Shown here one piece after another: positions 28,506 through 37,797 of a DNA stretch of 64,000 nucleotides. Position 1 is the first letter of the stretch; each line of letters opens with the position of its first letter. The position numbers and the translations under genes were made by a program. The stretch spans positions 57,467 through 121,466 of the forward strand of contig SVFZ01000002.1 in NCBI GenBank assembly GCA_015056585.1, read 5' to 3'. Under the pieces are notes generated by a model that saw only the letters and a list, made by a program, of their open reading frames with translations, was not told the DNA's origin and ran no database searches. Origin of the DNA: Butyrivibrio sp. Its GTDB lineage: Bacteria > Bacillota > Clostridia > Lachnospirales > Lachnospiraceae.

Positions 28506-30203
28506 ATGAGCAAACAAAACGGACGTAAAAATACTATAATGTTTCCGCTCCTTTTACTCCTCATTACTGTAATACTGACAGTCTTTGGGAGCGCTTTGTT
28601 CATAGACCCTGCAACATCCGTTAGCCGGCTTGATAAAGGCTGGTCTGTTACTTATGGGGATTTAACATATTCAGACGTTTCTCTTTCCGAACTGACTTTT
28701 GATAATCTGAAAAAAGGCGATCTGATCACTATATCCAATACGATTCCTGCGCGGGATATTTATTCTCCAACACTCATGTTCAAGAGCATCAGTGCCACAG
28801 TAGATGTCATGGTTGATGGCACATACATTTATTCATTTGGACATTTGTATGATGATATGAAGAAAATGGTTCCCAAAAAGCTTCATCTCATCGCGCTTGA
28901 TGATATGACTTCAGCACATTCCCTGACGATCATGCTCAAAATTACGGACAATAATGCATCCAGGTATCTGAATCCAATCTATACCGGAAACCGGCGTGAA
29001 CTTATAAGAAACATATTGCAGCAACAAAGACTGTCTGTTTTTATCGGCGGTTTTCTTATGATGTATGCATGTCTTCAGATAAGCCTTGAAATATATCTGT
29101 TCCTTACCCGTCAAAAGAACAACACCATGCTCTATGGTGCGTTTATATCTCTTACTTTCGGCTTCTACACTTATGCATGCCGGGATATTTTCAGCATAAC
29201 AACGGACAATGACTATTTCTTCTCCATGGTGGAATACATTTCGCTGTATCTCTTACCACTGTCCATCAGCCTTTTGTTTCATTCAACACATCCGAAGGTA
29301 GCGTTTTTTCAACAACGTATAATCCTCATCGTCAACATAATCGCGCCTGTAATATACTGTATACTTCACGCCGCAAACATTGTTCATCTAAACGCTTTTA
29401 TCAGTCATATAAAAATTATTTGTTTAGTGGAAACTATTGTGATCACCCCTCCGCTTGTGGCAAATACTCTGAAAACACATCGGGAAAAGGTCAAATCCGA
29501 AACCTATACGGATGTCGATGCTGATTATTACCTTTTAATCGGTTTTGTCATCCTGATATTCTTTGCTTTGGTGGAAATAGCAAAAAGCACGTTAGACAGG
29601 CTGCATCCGTACAGTATTAACTTTTTCTCCAACACGAGCTTTTTGACGATAGGTGCCCTATACTTCGTAGTATGCCTGTTTATCTACTATTTTTTCCATG
29701 GCATCGATCATATGAATACTCAGTTCCTTAAAGAGCATCTTGAAGGTCTTGCCTATACCGATTCCCTTACTGGACTGATGAACCGCGCCAAATGCATGCA
29801 GAGTCTGGCATCCCTCAGCTCCCCATACGCCATCGTAAGCCTTGATATGGACAGACTAAAGTTTATTAATGACAACTATGGTCACAACGAGGGAGATAAA
29901 ATGATAAAAACCTTCGCCGACCTTCTGACCAAGGCCTTTGATAAAGCTTCAATCGTAGGCAGAACCGGCGGAGATGAATTCCTTGTGGCTATTGAAAATC
30001 CAAGTGCAACAATCTGTGACGAATCAATACAAACGCTCAATCGGCTCATGTCCGATTTTAACAAAAGCAGCAGCGAAAAGTTTACTTTGTCGGCCTCAGC
30101 AGGCTATGCATACAGCTATGAGGATAAAGACGGTAAGCTTGAAAATGTTTTTTATCTTGCAGACGCAAGGATGTATAAGATAAAGGAGGCGCATCATGAC
30201 TAA
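28506..30203 (+). CDS. Membrane diguanylate cyclase (GGDEF) A
   Basis: A 565-residue protein that would make cyclic-di-GMP. A signal-anchor helix (about 12-32) is followed by an extracytoplasmic domain of about 130 residues, then seven or so membrane helices (7TMR-DISM-like layout, about 170-400) and a C-terminal GGDEF domain with RTGGDEFLVA. The active motif is intact. The start at 28506 is chosen for its AGGTGAGG site; an upstream GTG would use the site itself as codons. It overlaps the next GGDEF gene by 8 bases. The extracytoplasmic ligand is unknown. Confidence 0.9.
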   Translation: MSKQNGRKNTIMFPLLLLLITVILTVFGSALFIDPATSVSRLDKGWSVTYGDLTYSDVSLSELTFDNLKKGDLITISNTIPARDIYSPTLMFKSISATVDVMVDGTYIYSFGHLYDDMKKMVPKKLHLIALDDMTSAHSLTIMLKITDNNASRYLNPIYTGNRRELIRNILQQQRLSVFIGGFLMMYACLQISLEIYLFLTRQKNNTMLYGAFISLTFGFYTYACRDIFSITTDNDYFFSMVEYISLYLLPLSISLLFHSTHPKVAFFQQRIILIVNIIAPVIYCILHAANIVHLNAFISHIKIICLVETIVITPPLVANTLKTHREKVKSETYTDVDADYYLLIGFVILIFFALVEIAKSTLDRLHPYSINFFSNTSFLTIGALYFVVCLFIYYFFHGIDHMNTQFLKEHLEGLAYTDSLTGLMNRAKCMQSLASLSSPYAIVSLDMDRLKFINDNYGHNEGDKMIKTFADLLTKAFDKASIVGRTGGDEFLVAIENPSATICDESIQTLNRLMSDFNKSSSEKFTLSASAGYAYSYEDKDGKLENVFYLADARMYKIKEAHHD

Positions 30204-31854
30204 AAAAATCCTTTGTCTTCTTATTTCCTTTGCAGCTTTCATAGGCCTTATGACTGTAGGACAGGCCATCTTCAAACCTGCTGACCTTGAAAAAGTCTAT
30301 GTCCTTAACGATGGCTGGAACGCCCGTTACAACGGAAGAGAATTTACGGATATTAAGCTCTCGGATCTGAGAGACCTTATCGGTACTTCCACCAGAAAGG
30401 GCGACGTCATCATGTTGTCCAGATATGTCAGCAGCTTGAAATATCACACTGCCCCCACTCTCATTTTTGAGTCAAAATTTAGCGCCTGGAGAGTAAGTTA
30501 CAATGGAAATATCATCGCTTCAAGCCATTTTGACGACATCTTAAAAGGCAATTTCATAGGTTGTGAAAACAATTATATTTCCCTGCCTGCCACTGACACC
30601 AGCGCCCTGATAGGCATTGAGCTTACAGTTGCTGAAGACGGTGCATACAACTATTTTATGCCGGTAATTTATGGCAGTTATAAAGATGTTGTACTGTACA
30701 TTGTTTACAACAACCTATTTATAGTGATATGTTCTGTATTTTTGATAATTTTCGGAATGCTATTCTTCCTGATTTCTATGGGATTCAGAAGTACACTTAT
30801 AGAGATAAATGTGCAGATTTTCTCATCACTTCTTTATATCACGCTGGGAATCTGGTTCCTTACCCAGTTTAAGATGCTTAATCTGTTTCTGGATACCTAT
30901 GGGCACCAGACTGAACTGGAATATATTTCACTGTTCCTGACTGTTCCTTTCATGTATCTGGTTATAGGATGCACTCAGAAATCCATAAAGAACAAGCTGT
31001 TTTTGACCTTTTCGATTCCGGGAAGCATCATTGCGCTTTTGCCGATAGCCCTGCATGCGTTCAATGTCATACATATGAATGAGTACCTGCTTATATTCCA
31101 GATTGACGCAATCATAATGTGCCTGTTCATGATAGTGACTCTGATCAAAAACATTATAGAAAAAAACATTGCTCCTTCCCAGACAATACAGCTTGCCGGC
31201 CAGACTATACTTGCCGCCTCATTCATTTTTAATGTATTTTTCTACTATCTGGAACTGGCAGGCTTATCAGAACAGATAATGCTCTCAAAACAGGCTGTCC
31301 CCATGGGTGCCATGTGCATGGCTTTTGCTACGCTCATCAACTATTATGTGTATATTTCAGAAACCTTTGCCAGGAAAAAAGAAACCGAGTCCCTCGCCCA
31401 TCTGGCGTATGCCGACGGGCTCACTAACATCCCCAACAGATCCAGGTACGAAAAGTATATAAATGACCTGAATGAATCCGGCGAAGACTACTGTATCATC
31501 AGTATCGACCTAAATGGTCTTAAGACCGTCAACGACAATCAGGGGCATCTAATGGGGGATAAATACCTCAAAGAGTTCAGCAAGGTGCTTGATGATTGCT
31601 TCAGAGGAAAAGGATTTATCGCAAGAATAGGCGGCGATGAATTTGTGGCAGTCCTAAGCGGAATTTATATTACGCATGCTGATGAACTTATCAGTTCCCT
31701 GAATGATAAACTGAATTCTCTCAATGAAAAAGACCCAAGCATCCATCGAAGCGCTGCCAGTGGGTATGCATACAAGCACGAAGCTGTGGCAAGTGGTTGG
31801 AATGCTGCCTATCTTCTTGCAGACGAGCGTATGTATAAAAATAAGAGACATTAG
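30196..31854 (+). CDS. Membrane diguanylate cyclase (GGDEF) B
   Basis: A 552-residue paralogue of the preceding gene with the same layout: signal anchor, an extracytoplasmic domain opening with LNDGWNARYNG (compare LDKGWSVTYGD in protein A), about seven membrane helices and a GGDEF domain with RIGGDEFVAV. The active motif is intact. The start lies inside the end of gene A, so translation is coupled and the proteins are probably made in similar amounts. The pair looks like a tandem duplication that diverged in its sensor parts. Confidence 0.9.
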   Translation: MTKKILCLLISFAAFIGLMTVGQAIFKPADLEKVYVLNDGWNARYNGREFTDIKLSDLRDLIGTSTRKGDVIMLSRYVSSLKYHTAPTLIFESKFSAWRVSYNGNIIASSHFDDILKGNFIGCENNYISLPATDTSALIGIELTVAEDGAYNYFMPVIYGSYKDVVLYIVYNNLFIVICSVFLIIFGMLFFLISMGFRSTLIEINVQIFSSLLYITLGIWFLTQFKMLNLFLDTYGHQTELEYISLFLTVPFMYLVIGCTQKSIKNKLFLTFSIPGSIIALLPIALHAFNVIHMNEYLLIFQIDAIIMCLFMIVTLIKNIIEKNIAPSQTIQLAGQTILAASFIFNVFFYYLELAGLSEQIMLSKQAVPMGAMCMAFATLINYYVYISETFARKKETESLAHLAYADGLTNIPNRSRYEKYINDLNESGEDYCIISIDLNGLKTVNDNQGHLMGDKYLKEFSKVLDDCFRGKGFIARIGGDEFVAVLSGIYITHADELISSLNDKLNSLNEKDPSIHRSAASGYAYKHEAVASGWNAAYLLADERMYKNKRH

Positions 31855-31878
31855 CCCATTTGGACCGATGTCTCTTTT
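31843..31878. terminator. Bidirectional terminator between the GGDEF pair and the EAL gene
   Basis: A 9-bp stem (AAGAGACAT/ATGTCTCTT) is followed by TTTTACT on the plus strand and by a T-rich tract on the minus strand. It overlaps the stop codon of GGDEF B and serves two convergent genes. Confidence 0.75.
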
Positions 31879-31923
31879 ACTGTCTCAAAATAATTAAAGT
31901 ACTATCTGACAACTTCTACCCTG

Positions 31924-34287
31924 TCAGGATAAAACCTTCGCAAAGTCATCCTTTGGCAGTGGCTTATAATAATAATAGCCCTGGATATAATCACAGTCAG
32001 CTTCCAAAAGAAACTTTAACTGTTTGTCAGTTTCAACACCTTCTGCCGTAACCTTTGCTCCCATAGCATGTGCCAGCTGTATGGTAGAAACAATAATAGC
32101 CTCTGCTTTATCATTTATGCCAATTTTCCTGATAAACCCAATATCAAGCTTTATAATATCAAAATCAAAGGTCTCCAGCATGGACAGTGAACTCATTCCG
32201 CTTCCGTAATCATCAAGCAGTATCTTTATACCTTCTTTTCGCATCTTGGTAAGATGATCAAGCGCCTTGGTTTCAAGATCTGCATAAGCCGACTCAGTCA
32301 CCTCAAATCTTATCATTGACGGGTCAACATTATACTTTTTTATTTTTGGCAAAATCCCTTCAATAAAAGTAGCATCATAAAAATCAACCCTTGAAAGATT
32401 TATCGCGCAAGGAACTGCATTTTTTCCTTCTTTTATGCGCTCTGCGATAAATTCCAATCCACAATCCAGCATAAAGCTGTCCAGATATGACACCTTTCCT
32501 TCAGCCTCAACAACCGGGATAAAATCTCCCGGAGGTACCATCCCAAGATCCTTGTGTTTCCATCGTATCAACAGCTCAGCACTTACAATATCCCCGGTTT
32601 TTGCATCAACTATAGGCTGGAAGTAAGGTATAAATTCTTTCTCAGTCAGAGCACGTTCAAAATCAGAGAGCAAAAAGCGCTGTTTGACATAGTTTTCCTT
32701 CATCGTATCGTCATAATACGCATACAGCCTGTTATGTTTTCCGTCTTTGATGCTCTTTTCAGCAAGCTTTGCCCCCGCCAGGAGCTGCGTTATTTCTTTA
32801 TGCGAATTTCTAATGGAATAAATGCCACAGCGTATCTCAAAATTGAACTTTTTGGACTCAATGATAAAAGCCTGATTGCACATAGATTTAAGATTCTTGT
32901 CCTTCAGGTTTTCATCAGCTGTAATAAGTACAAAGTGGTCACTTTCCAGCCTTCCCATCAACACAGGCTTAAGATGTTTTTTCAGGATATCTCTGGTCTT
33001 GAAGATTACAAGGTCGCCTTTCTGATCTCCAAAAAGCTCGTTTACGGCCTTAAAGCCCTTAACATTGGTATAAACAAGAGAATAGTGCTCTCCCTCCGGT
33101 ATCTCAGAGATAAAGACCCTCGCCCTCTCCATAAATCCGATTCTGGCGTACTCGTCAGTCATCCAGTCATGATCCAGAAATGTTGTAATATCAATAAAAC
33201 TGATCATAAACCAATCCGGATATCCTGGTACTTCCCTTACTCTGAGATTCTTGGCTCGGCGTCCATTTATGGTATCTACATGAATTGTCCTTACGTAATC
33301 ACCTTTTTCTTCGAGTTCTTTTAAAATATTGGGAATTGTCACCTGCTCAATAACAGACTCTCTCTCCTCTTCAATAACCCCTTCCGAAAGTGTCCGTATA
33401 ACATCACTGAATTTAAGTCTGCTTTTTTCAAAAAACTCTCTTATACGTTCGCTAAGGTAGTATACCTCACAGGTTTCATTCTCTTTGTGAACACCCACCA
33501 CCATATCATAGCCATCAACAATTAACGTCTTTATGACAGTCTGCTCAAAATATCCCATAATAGGGACAATGATTCCCTGCTTAAGTGGCTTTGACTCACC
33601 ATCTTCTATAATCTCACCGACACCGTTGAATATGGTTATTCCATCTTTTACCTTGAAATAACTACCATCAGTGACCATGTAAAATCTCCGTCCATAGCTG
33701 TCCGGAATAATGATATCGTTTATATAGTCCAGACCATCAAGCTTCATATTTTTCATGTATTCCAGATGTGGAATTATCTGAATATTAGTCAGATCAAGAC
33801 CGTCGGAAAATCTGACAAAGTTGGGATCCGTGGCCTCTCCGTCAAACTCCGGCACAAGATAGGCATTGTATGCTGAATTTGATGAGCCGGCGCTTAAGGT
33901 AATGATAATGCCATCATAACCTGACAGTGCCGCTTTAAGTCCTATGGTCTTCATGTAGGCCAGCTGCGTTGGTGCATGACCACCGGCAAAGAACAGTACA
34001 TTAGCTTTAGAAATCAGCTTTTTAAGCTCATCTCCGGACTCTCTCTTAAGTATCCTGACTTCTTTTACCGGAAGATCCGAATATTCAAAGGTATCCAGTA
34101 CTCTTTGCATCTGATTTTTCGTATCGTCCTCATCATCCGGATCAGCCGGGACACAAAGAATTTTGGCTTCCTTGGGCCATTCTGCCTTGAGATCATCAAA
34201 AAAACCATAGCAATCCGAGGGTTCCATTTTCGCGCAGGAACCCTTTTCTTGATATGGTATAAAGCTGCTGGTCAGATATAGTACCAT
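31924..34287 (-). CDS. Peptidase-S51-like / PAS-like / GGDEF / EAL fusion protein
   Basis: A 787-residue soluble protein with an unusual domain order. Residues 1-235 resemble peptidase E / cyanophycinase-type S51 proteins: start MVLYLTSSF, FFAGGHAPTQ at 99-108, a nucleophile-elbow LSAGSS with Ser132, and PHLEY with His174. Residues 240-375 look PAS-like. A degenerate GGDEF domain (about 380-525; RLESDHF in place of the active motif) precedes an EAL domain (about 540-785). The EAL side keeps AELLIRW, FEVTES, DDYGSG, KLDIGF, AEGVET and IQGYYY, so hydrolysis of cyclic-di-GMP is likely. No signal peptide or membrane helix is seen. Whether the S51 part is a peptidase or a ligand sensor is unknown. 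Confidence 0.85.
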   Translation of the reverse strand: MVLYLTSSFIPYQEKGSCAKMEPSDCYGFFDDLKAEWPKEAKILCVPADPDDEDDTKNQMQRVLDTFEYSDLPVKEVRILKRESGDELKKLISKANVLFFAGGHAPTQLAYMKTIGLKAALSGYDGIIITLSAGSSNSAYNAYLVPEFDGEATDPNFVRFSDGLDLTNIQIIPHLEYMKNMKLDGLDYINDIIIPDSYGRRFYMVTDGSYFKVKDGITIFNGVGEIIEDGESKPLKQGIIVPIMGYFEQTVIKTLIVDGYDMVVGVHKENETCEVYYLSERIREFFEKSRLKFSDVIRTLSEGVIEEERESVIEQVTIPNILKELEEKGDYVRTIHVDTINGRRAKNLRVREVPGYPDWFMISFIDITTFLDHDWMTDEYARIGFMERARVFISEIPEGEHYSLVYTNVKGFKAVNELFGDQKGDLVIFKTRDILKKHLKPVLMGRLESDHFVLITADENLKDKNLKSMCNQAFIIESKKFNFEIRCGIYSIRNSHKEITQLLAGAKLAEKSIKDGKHNRLYAYYDDTMKENYVKQRFLLSDFERALTEKEFIPYFQPIVDAKTGDIVSAELLIRWKHKDLGMVPPGDFIPVVEAEGKVSYLDSFMLDCGLEFIAERIKEGKNAVPCAINLSRVDFYDATFIEGILPKIKKYNVDPSMIRFEVTESAYADLETKALDHLTKMRKEGIKILLDDYGSGMSSLSMLETFDFDIIKLDIGFIRKIGINDKAEAIIVSTIQLAHAMGAKVTAEGVETDKQLKFLLEADCDYIQGYYYYKPLPKDDFAKVLS

Positions 34288-34384
34288 ATTCTCAAATACC
34301 CACCATAAGAATAAGAATAAAGAATACTACCTCTATTATATCACGTTATTTGGTTTATTAATTCTCCTATTAGCAATTATTCCC

Positions 34385-36433
34385 TTATCTTTTGATATTT
34401 GCTGCAAGGACACCCTTTGTTAAAATAGTCAGACGCCGTGTAGCACGGGACATAGCGGTATACAGGCAATGTTTCCCAAGTTCTGTATCCGGATATGAAT
34501 CCGGGTCCCCATCGGCAATGATGACATTATCAAACTCCAGGCCTTTGGCCAGTGCAAGCTCTATGAAGAACACGCCTGTCTTTGGCAATGAATCATCCTG
34601 CGAGATAAGCTTTGGCGCATCATCTCCGAGAGCTGAATGAATTTTTTCCAGATTGAAGCCGTCTCTGCATATTATCGCAGTAAGTCCGTCTTTTTCACTA
34701 TGCTCTTTTATTAGCTTCTTCAGTTCGCTGAAATACTCGGTATCCGATCCGCATATTTTTACCTGTGTTTTTTCTCCCGGGCGTTTTACAGATGATACCA
34801 TCATTCTCTTCTCTTCCGGAAGGATTGAAGCAAACATATCGGTTATCTCGGGTGAACTGCGATAACTGGTCAAAAGAGGGAGCTCAACATACTTTTTATT
34901 ATCGGCTTCTGCCAGCTCTTTTATCTTGGCAAAAGTCAAAGTACCTTCTCTTATAGCCTGGAATTCATCTCCCAGCAGCATGAATCCGGCATTTGGAAAG
35001 AATTTCTTAAATACCATCATCTGAGCCACAGAATAATCCTGCACTTCATCCACCATTACATAACGCATGTTACGGTCACAAAGACCTGTAAGTTCCATCT
35101 TTGTATATAGCCACTCTGCGGCTGTAATATCTCTGTTTCCAAGAATACGCTGAGCGATCTTTGTCACATTTATCCAGTTGTATTTTCTAATGCTCGCCAG
35201 GGCTCCGCCAAAATCATTCTCTAAACGATTATTGTCCGCTTCTTCGGACTTTGGCTCACCTTCAGCTTCATTTGAGATATTGTCCTCAAGGTTTCGCAGC
35301 GACCCCTTTGCTCTCTCTTCAAGCTCATCCACTGCCACCTGTATGAGGCGCATACCGTAAGGGAATTGGTTGTACTTATTTATCACTGAAAAGACATCAT
35401 TTTTTGACAGTACAAGTCTGTCTCTCTGAAATACATCGTAGAAATCATCGACTTCCGGCGTTAATGTGGGCAAAATCTCATGAATTTTTACAAGGCTGTC
35501 GTCCTCTGTGCAGTCATATTCAAGGTCCTGAACCGGAACCTTTGCCATTTCCATGAACTCCCGCCAGGTAAGCGTCAGCGGATTTGTCTCACCAAGATCG
35601 GGAAGCACGTTGTCAATATAATCGCGGAAAACAGGGTTTAAGGTCATCAGGCACACCTGATCCGGGCGCAGTGTCTTTCTTTTCTGGTAAAAGAGATATG
35701 CAATACGCTGCAGTAAAACAGAAGTCTTGCCACTTCCTGCGATTCCGTTTACAACCAGGACCGGAACGTCCGGATAGCGGATAACAGTGTTTTGCTCTTT
35801 CTGTATGGTGGCAGTAATAGCCTTCATCTTGTCCGAGTGAGACTGTGACAGGGACTGAAGCAGCATAGGATCTTCTATGGCAATCTGAGTATCAAAATAA
35901 GAGATCAGTTTATCTCTTCTGATATCAAACTGACGGCGAAGCTTTAGGTCAACAGGGATTTCTCTGTCCTCAACCGTATAGTGGGTATGGCCATTCTCCT
36001 GATTGTAGTAAACCTCAGCAATGGGAGATCTCCAATCCACCACCATCTGGTCATAACCGTTTTCGGAAATGGCTGCACGACCTATATAGTAGCTCTCCGG
36101 CTCCTCATCCTCGGCAAACTGAAGCTTGATCTCCGCAAAATACGGCGATTCCAGGAGCTTATTAACGGTATCTATACGCTTGCTAAGAGAGCTGCTCTCC
36201 ACATTATAGGTATCGATATATCGATTCCAAACCTCGATCTCTGCAAGAGTTTCCATAGTAGTCTCAATATCTGCATAGTCGAAGCGGATATTATCCCGTA
36301 TATCATTCTTGTCATCCACAGCCTTCTCATTAAGAGAATCAATCTGCTCCTGCAGCTTATTTTTCATTTCCAGCAGTTTATTATAGGTTTTGGTTAAATG
36401 CTCCTGCTCTTTGTTCAAAATATCTTTTTCCAT
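34385..36433 (-). CDS. helD: HelD-type UvrD-family helicase (RNA polymerase recycling)
   Basis: A 682-residue superfamily 1 helicase-like protein. The N-terminal coiled coil (about 1-50) and the YIGRAAISENGYDQMVVDWRSPIAEVYY region (about residues 116-143) are hallmarks of HelD, which removes stalled RNA polymerase from DNA. Walker A is GIAGSGKTS (230-238), and Walker B lies in YVMVDEVQDYS. An insertion of acidic sequence lies near 370-405. The length fits the family. It is followed on the same strand by the S51-EAL gene, which has its own TATAAT. Confidence 0.9.
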   Translation of the reverse strand: MEKDILNKEQEHLTKTYNKLLEMKNKLQEQIDSLNEKAVDDKNDIRDNIRFDYADIETTMETLAEIEVWNRYIDTYNVESSSLSKRIDTVNKLLESPYFAEIKLQFAEDEEPESYYIGRAAISENGYDQMVVDWRSPIAEVYYNQENGHTHYTVEDREIPVDLKLRRQFDIRRDKLISYFDTQIAIEDPMLLQSLSQSHSDKMKAITATIQKEQNTVIRYPDVPVLVVNGIAGSGKTSVLLQRIAYLFYQKRKTLRPDQVCLMTLNPVFRDYIDNVLPDLGETNPLTLTWREFMEMAKVPVQDLEYDCTEDDSLVKIHEILPTLTPEVDDFYDVFQRDRLVLSKNDVFSVINKYNQFPYGMRLIQVAVDELEERAKGSLRNLEDNISNEAEGEPKSEEADNNRLENDFGGALASIRKYNWINVTKIAQRILGNRDITAAEWLYTKMELTGLCDRNMRYVMVDEVQDYSVAQMMVFKKFFPNAGFMLLGDEFQAIREGTLTFAKIKELAEADNKKYVELPLLTSYRSSPEITDMFASILPEEKRMMVSSVKRPGEKTQVKICGSDTEYFSELKKLIKEHSEKDGLTAIICRDGFNLEKIHSALGDDAPKLISQDDSLPKTGVFFIELALAKGLEFDNVIIADGDPDSYPDTELGKHCLYTAMSRATRRLTILTKGVLAANIKR

Positions 36434-36454
36434 AAATAATCCTTTTCTTTCGGA

Positions 36455-37492
36455 TCAGTATACCTGCAGATTTGCCCATGTATCGGAAGGTAACAATCCT
36501 ATATAAGTCTTTCCTTTATTGATGGCGATTTCAGCTCCATCAGCACTAAAATAGTGTGTAATAGCAGTCTCGCTTGCCTTTGACCATGTGATAGGTATAG
36601 CTTTACCGTTCGTAATATAGTATCCGCTTCCGGAGCCTACAACATCATAATTCAGATAGCCGTTTTTATCCAGATTCTTAAACGGTGTGTTTTGAAGAAT
36701 AACATTTTTAAAGGTAAGTGGCTGACCATCCTCTGCATCAGTATGAAGCGCATCATACTCATAATAATCATAAGTTCCGGTACCGGCATTATATAACAAC
36801 TGGCTCTTATTATGAACAAAAATATTAGCCATATTTACAACGTTAGCCACCATCTCACTTCCAAGTACAGTATCTTCCGGATAGAATACAAAATGGCTGG
36901 GCCTTTCAAGCGCCATCGTATATGCTGCGGAGAGCTTATTTGCAGCGAATCTGTTTACCAGTTCCTGCCCAAAGACATATTCGGTAAACTCTCTTGGTTT
37001 GCCGTTATTGATTCTCGAAAATCCGCCGCTAAGATGGGCTGCGTAGGGTTTTGCAAGATATGTTTTGATATAGAAAGGACCTCCGTCATGAATCAGCACT
37101 GCATTGTACTCACCGGTAAGCACTACGTTTGTGGTTCTGGCACTTCGAATACTGCCCGTCTGCTGAAGATTTGTCCAATCTTTATAAATGCACATCAACC
37201 TTGTAACGCGCCCGTTTGCTGTACTGTTCATCATCTCATAGACAATGTCGGCTTCCGCTGTGCCATAGTGTGCCAGCGCCTTCTTCTCATTATCTACCAT
37301 GATTGCCACAGGTCTCTGCCCTGCAATCTCGTCCCCGATCTCCATGCCTGTGAGCTCTGAAGTGGCAGCGCTTGCTGTAACCGTCATTGCCCCGGCACAG
37401 AGAATACCCATAGAAGCTGCCAATACTCTCCTTACAATTCCTGTTCCAAGCCCATTTCTCTTATTACTCTCAGCTGCAAATTCAAATCGCAT
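36455..37492 (-). CDS. DUF3048 domain-containing secreted protein (YerB-like)
   Basis: A 345-residue exported protein. A signal peptide of about 43 residues ends near TASAA, but no lipobox cysteine is visible. The body matches DUF3048: RPVAIMVDNEKKALAHYGTAEADIVYE, QTGSIRSARTTNVVL and HDGGPFY. The function of the family is unknown, though a cell-envelope location is expected. GGAGGGGG precedes the ATG. It is 21 bases upstream of helD and is divergent from a MATE exporter. A terminator-like hairpin lies in its upstream region. Confidence 0.85.
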   Translation of the reverse strand: MRFEFAAESNKRNGLGTGIVRRVLAASMGILCAGAMTVTASAATSELTGMEIGDEIAGQRPVAIMVDNEKKALAHYGTAEADIVYEMMNSTANGRVTRLMCIYKDWTNLQQTGSIRSARTTNVVLTGEYNAVLIHDGGPFYIKTYLAKPYAAHLSGGFSRINNGKPREFTEYVFGQELVNRFAANKLSAAYTMALERPSHFVFYPEDTVLGSEMVANVVNMANIFVHNKSQLLYNAGTGTYDYYEYDALHTDAEDGQPLTFKNVILQNTPFKNLDKNGYLNYDVVGSGSGYYITNGKAIPITWSKASETAITHYFSADGAEIAINKGKTYIGLLPSDTWANLQVY

Positions 37493-37548
37493 AATTCCCC
37501 CTCCTGATCATGTGTTGAAAAGCGTATTAATATTTTAACATTTTTATA

Positions 37549-37581
37549 AGAAAAAAGAAGGACAATGCAAAATGCCCTTCT
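37549..37581 (-). terminator. Terminator-like hairpin upstream of the DUF3048 gene
   Basis: On the minus strand AGAAGG and CCTTCT form a short stem around 14 bases, followed by TTTTTTCTT. No minus-strand gene ends upstream, so it may stop antisense transcription from the MATE region or attenuate the DUF3048 leader. Confidence 0.45.
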
Positions 37582-37669
37582 ATGATTATGCGCAGGGAAA
37601 ATTCAAAATCGATTTTATTTTTGTAAAATCTGACTATTACGAGGCAAAAAAATAATCGGTATCATAAAT

Positions 37670-37770
37670 ACTGTAATTGAATGCCGAGTAGATATCGGCG
37701 AACTAAAAATATCAGGTTGTAACCGAACACGTGTAAGTGAAGACCTCACTGGCGTGTTCTTTTTTTGCGA
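37670..37770 (+). promoter_or_regulatory. Candidate guanidine-IV (mepA motif) riboswitch with terminator
   Basis: The leader of the MATE exporter holds a GCCGA/TCGGC hairpin, then GAACTAAAAATATCA, then a GGTT/AACC hairpin. A terminator follows: GAACACG and CGTGTTC enclosing an AGTGA/TCACT inner stem, with a run of seven T. The terminator ends 28 bases before the MATE ATG. The mepA motif, a guanidine sensor, occurs upstream of MATE genes in Clostridia, and this layout fits it. The match is from memory of the class, so the identity needs a covariance-model search. Confidence 0.55.
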
Positions 37771-37797
37771 TTTTATGTCAGTTCAGGAGGTATTATT

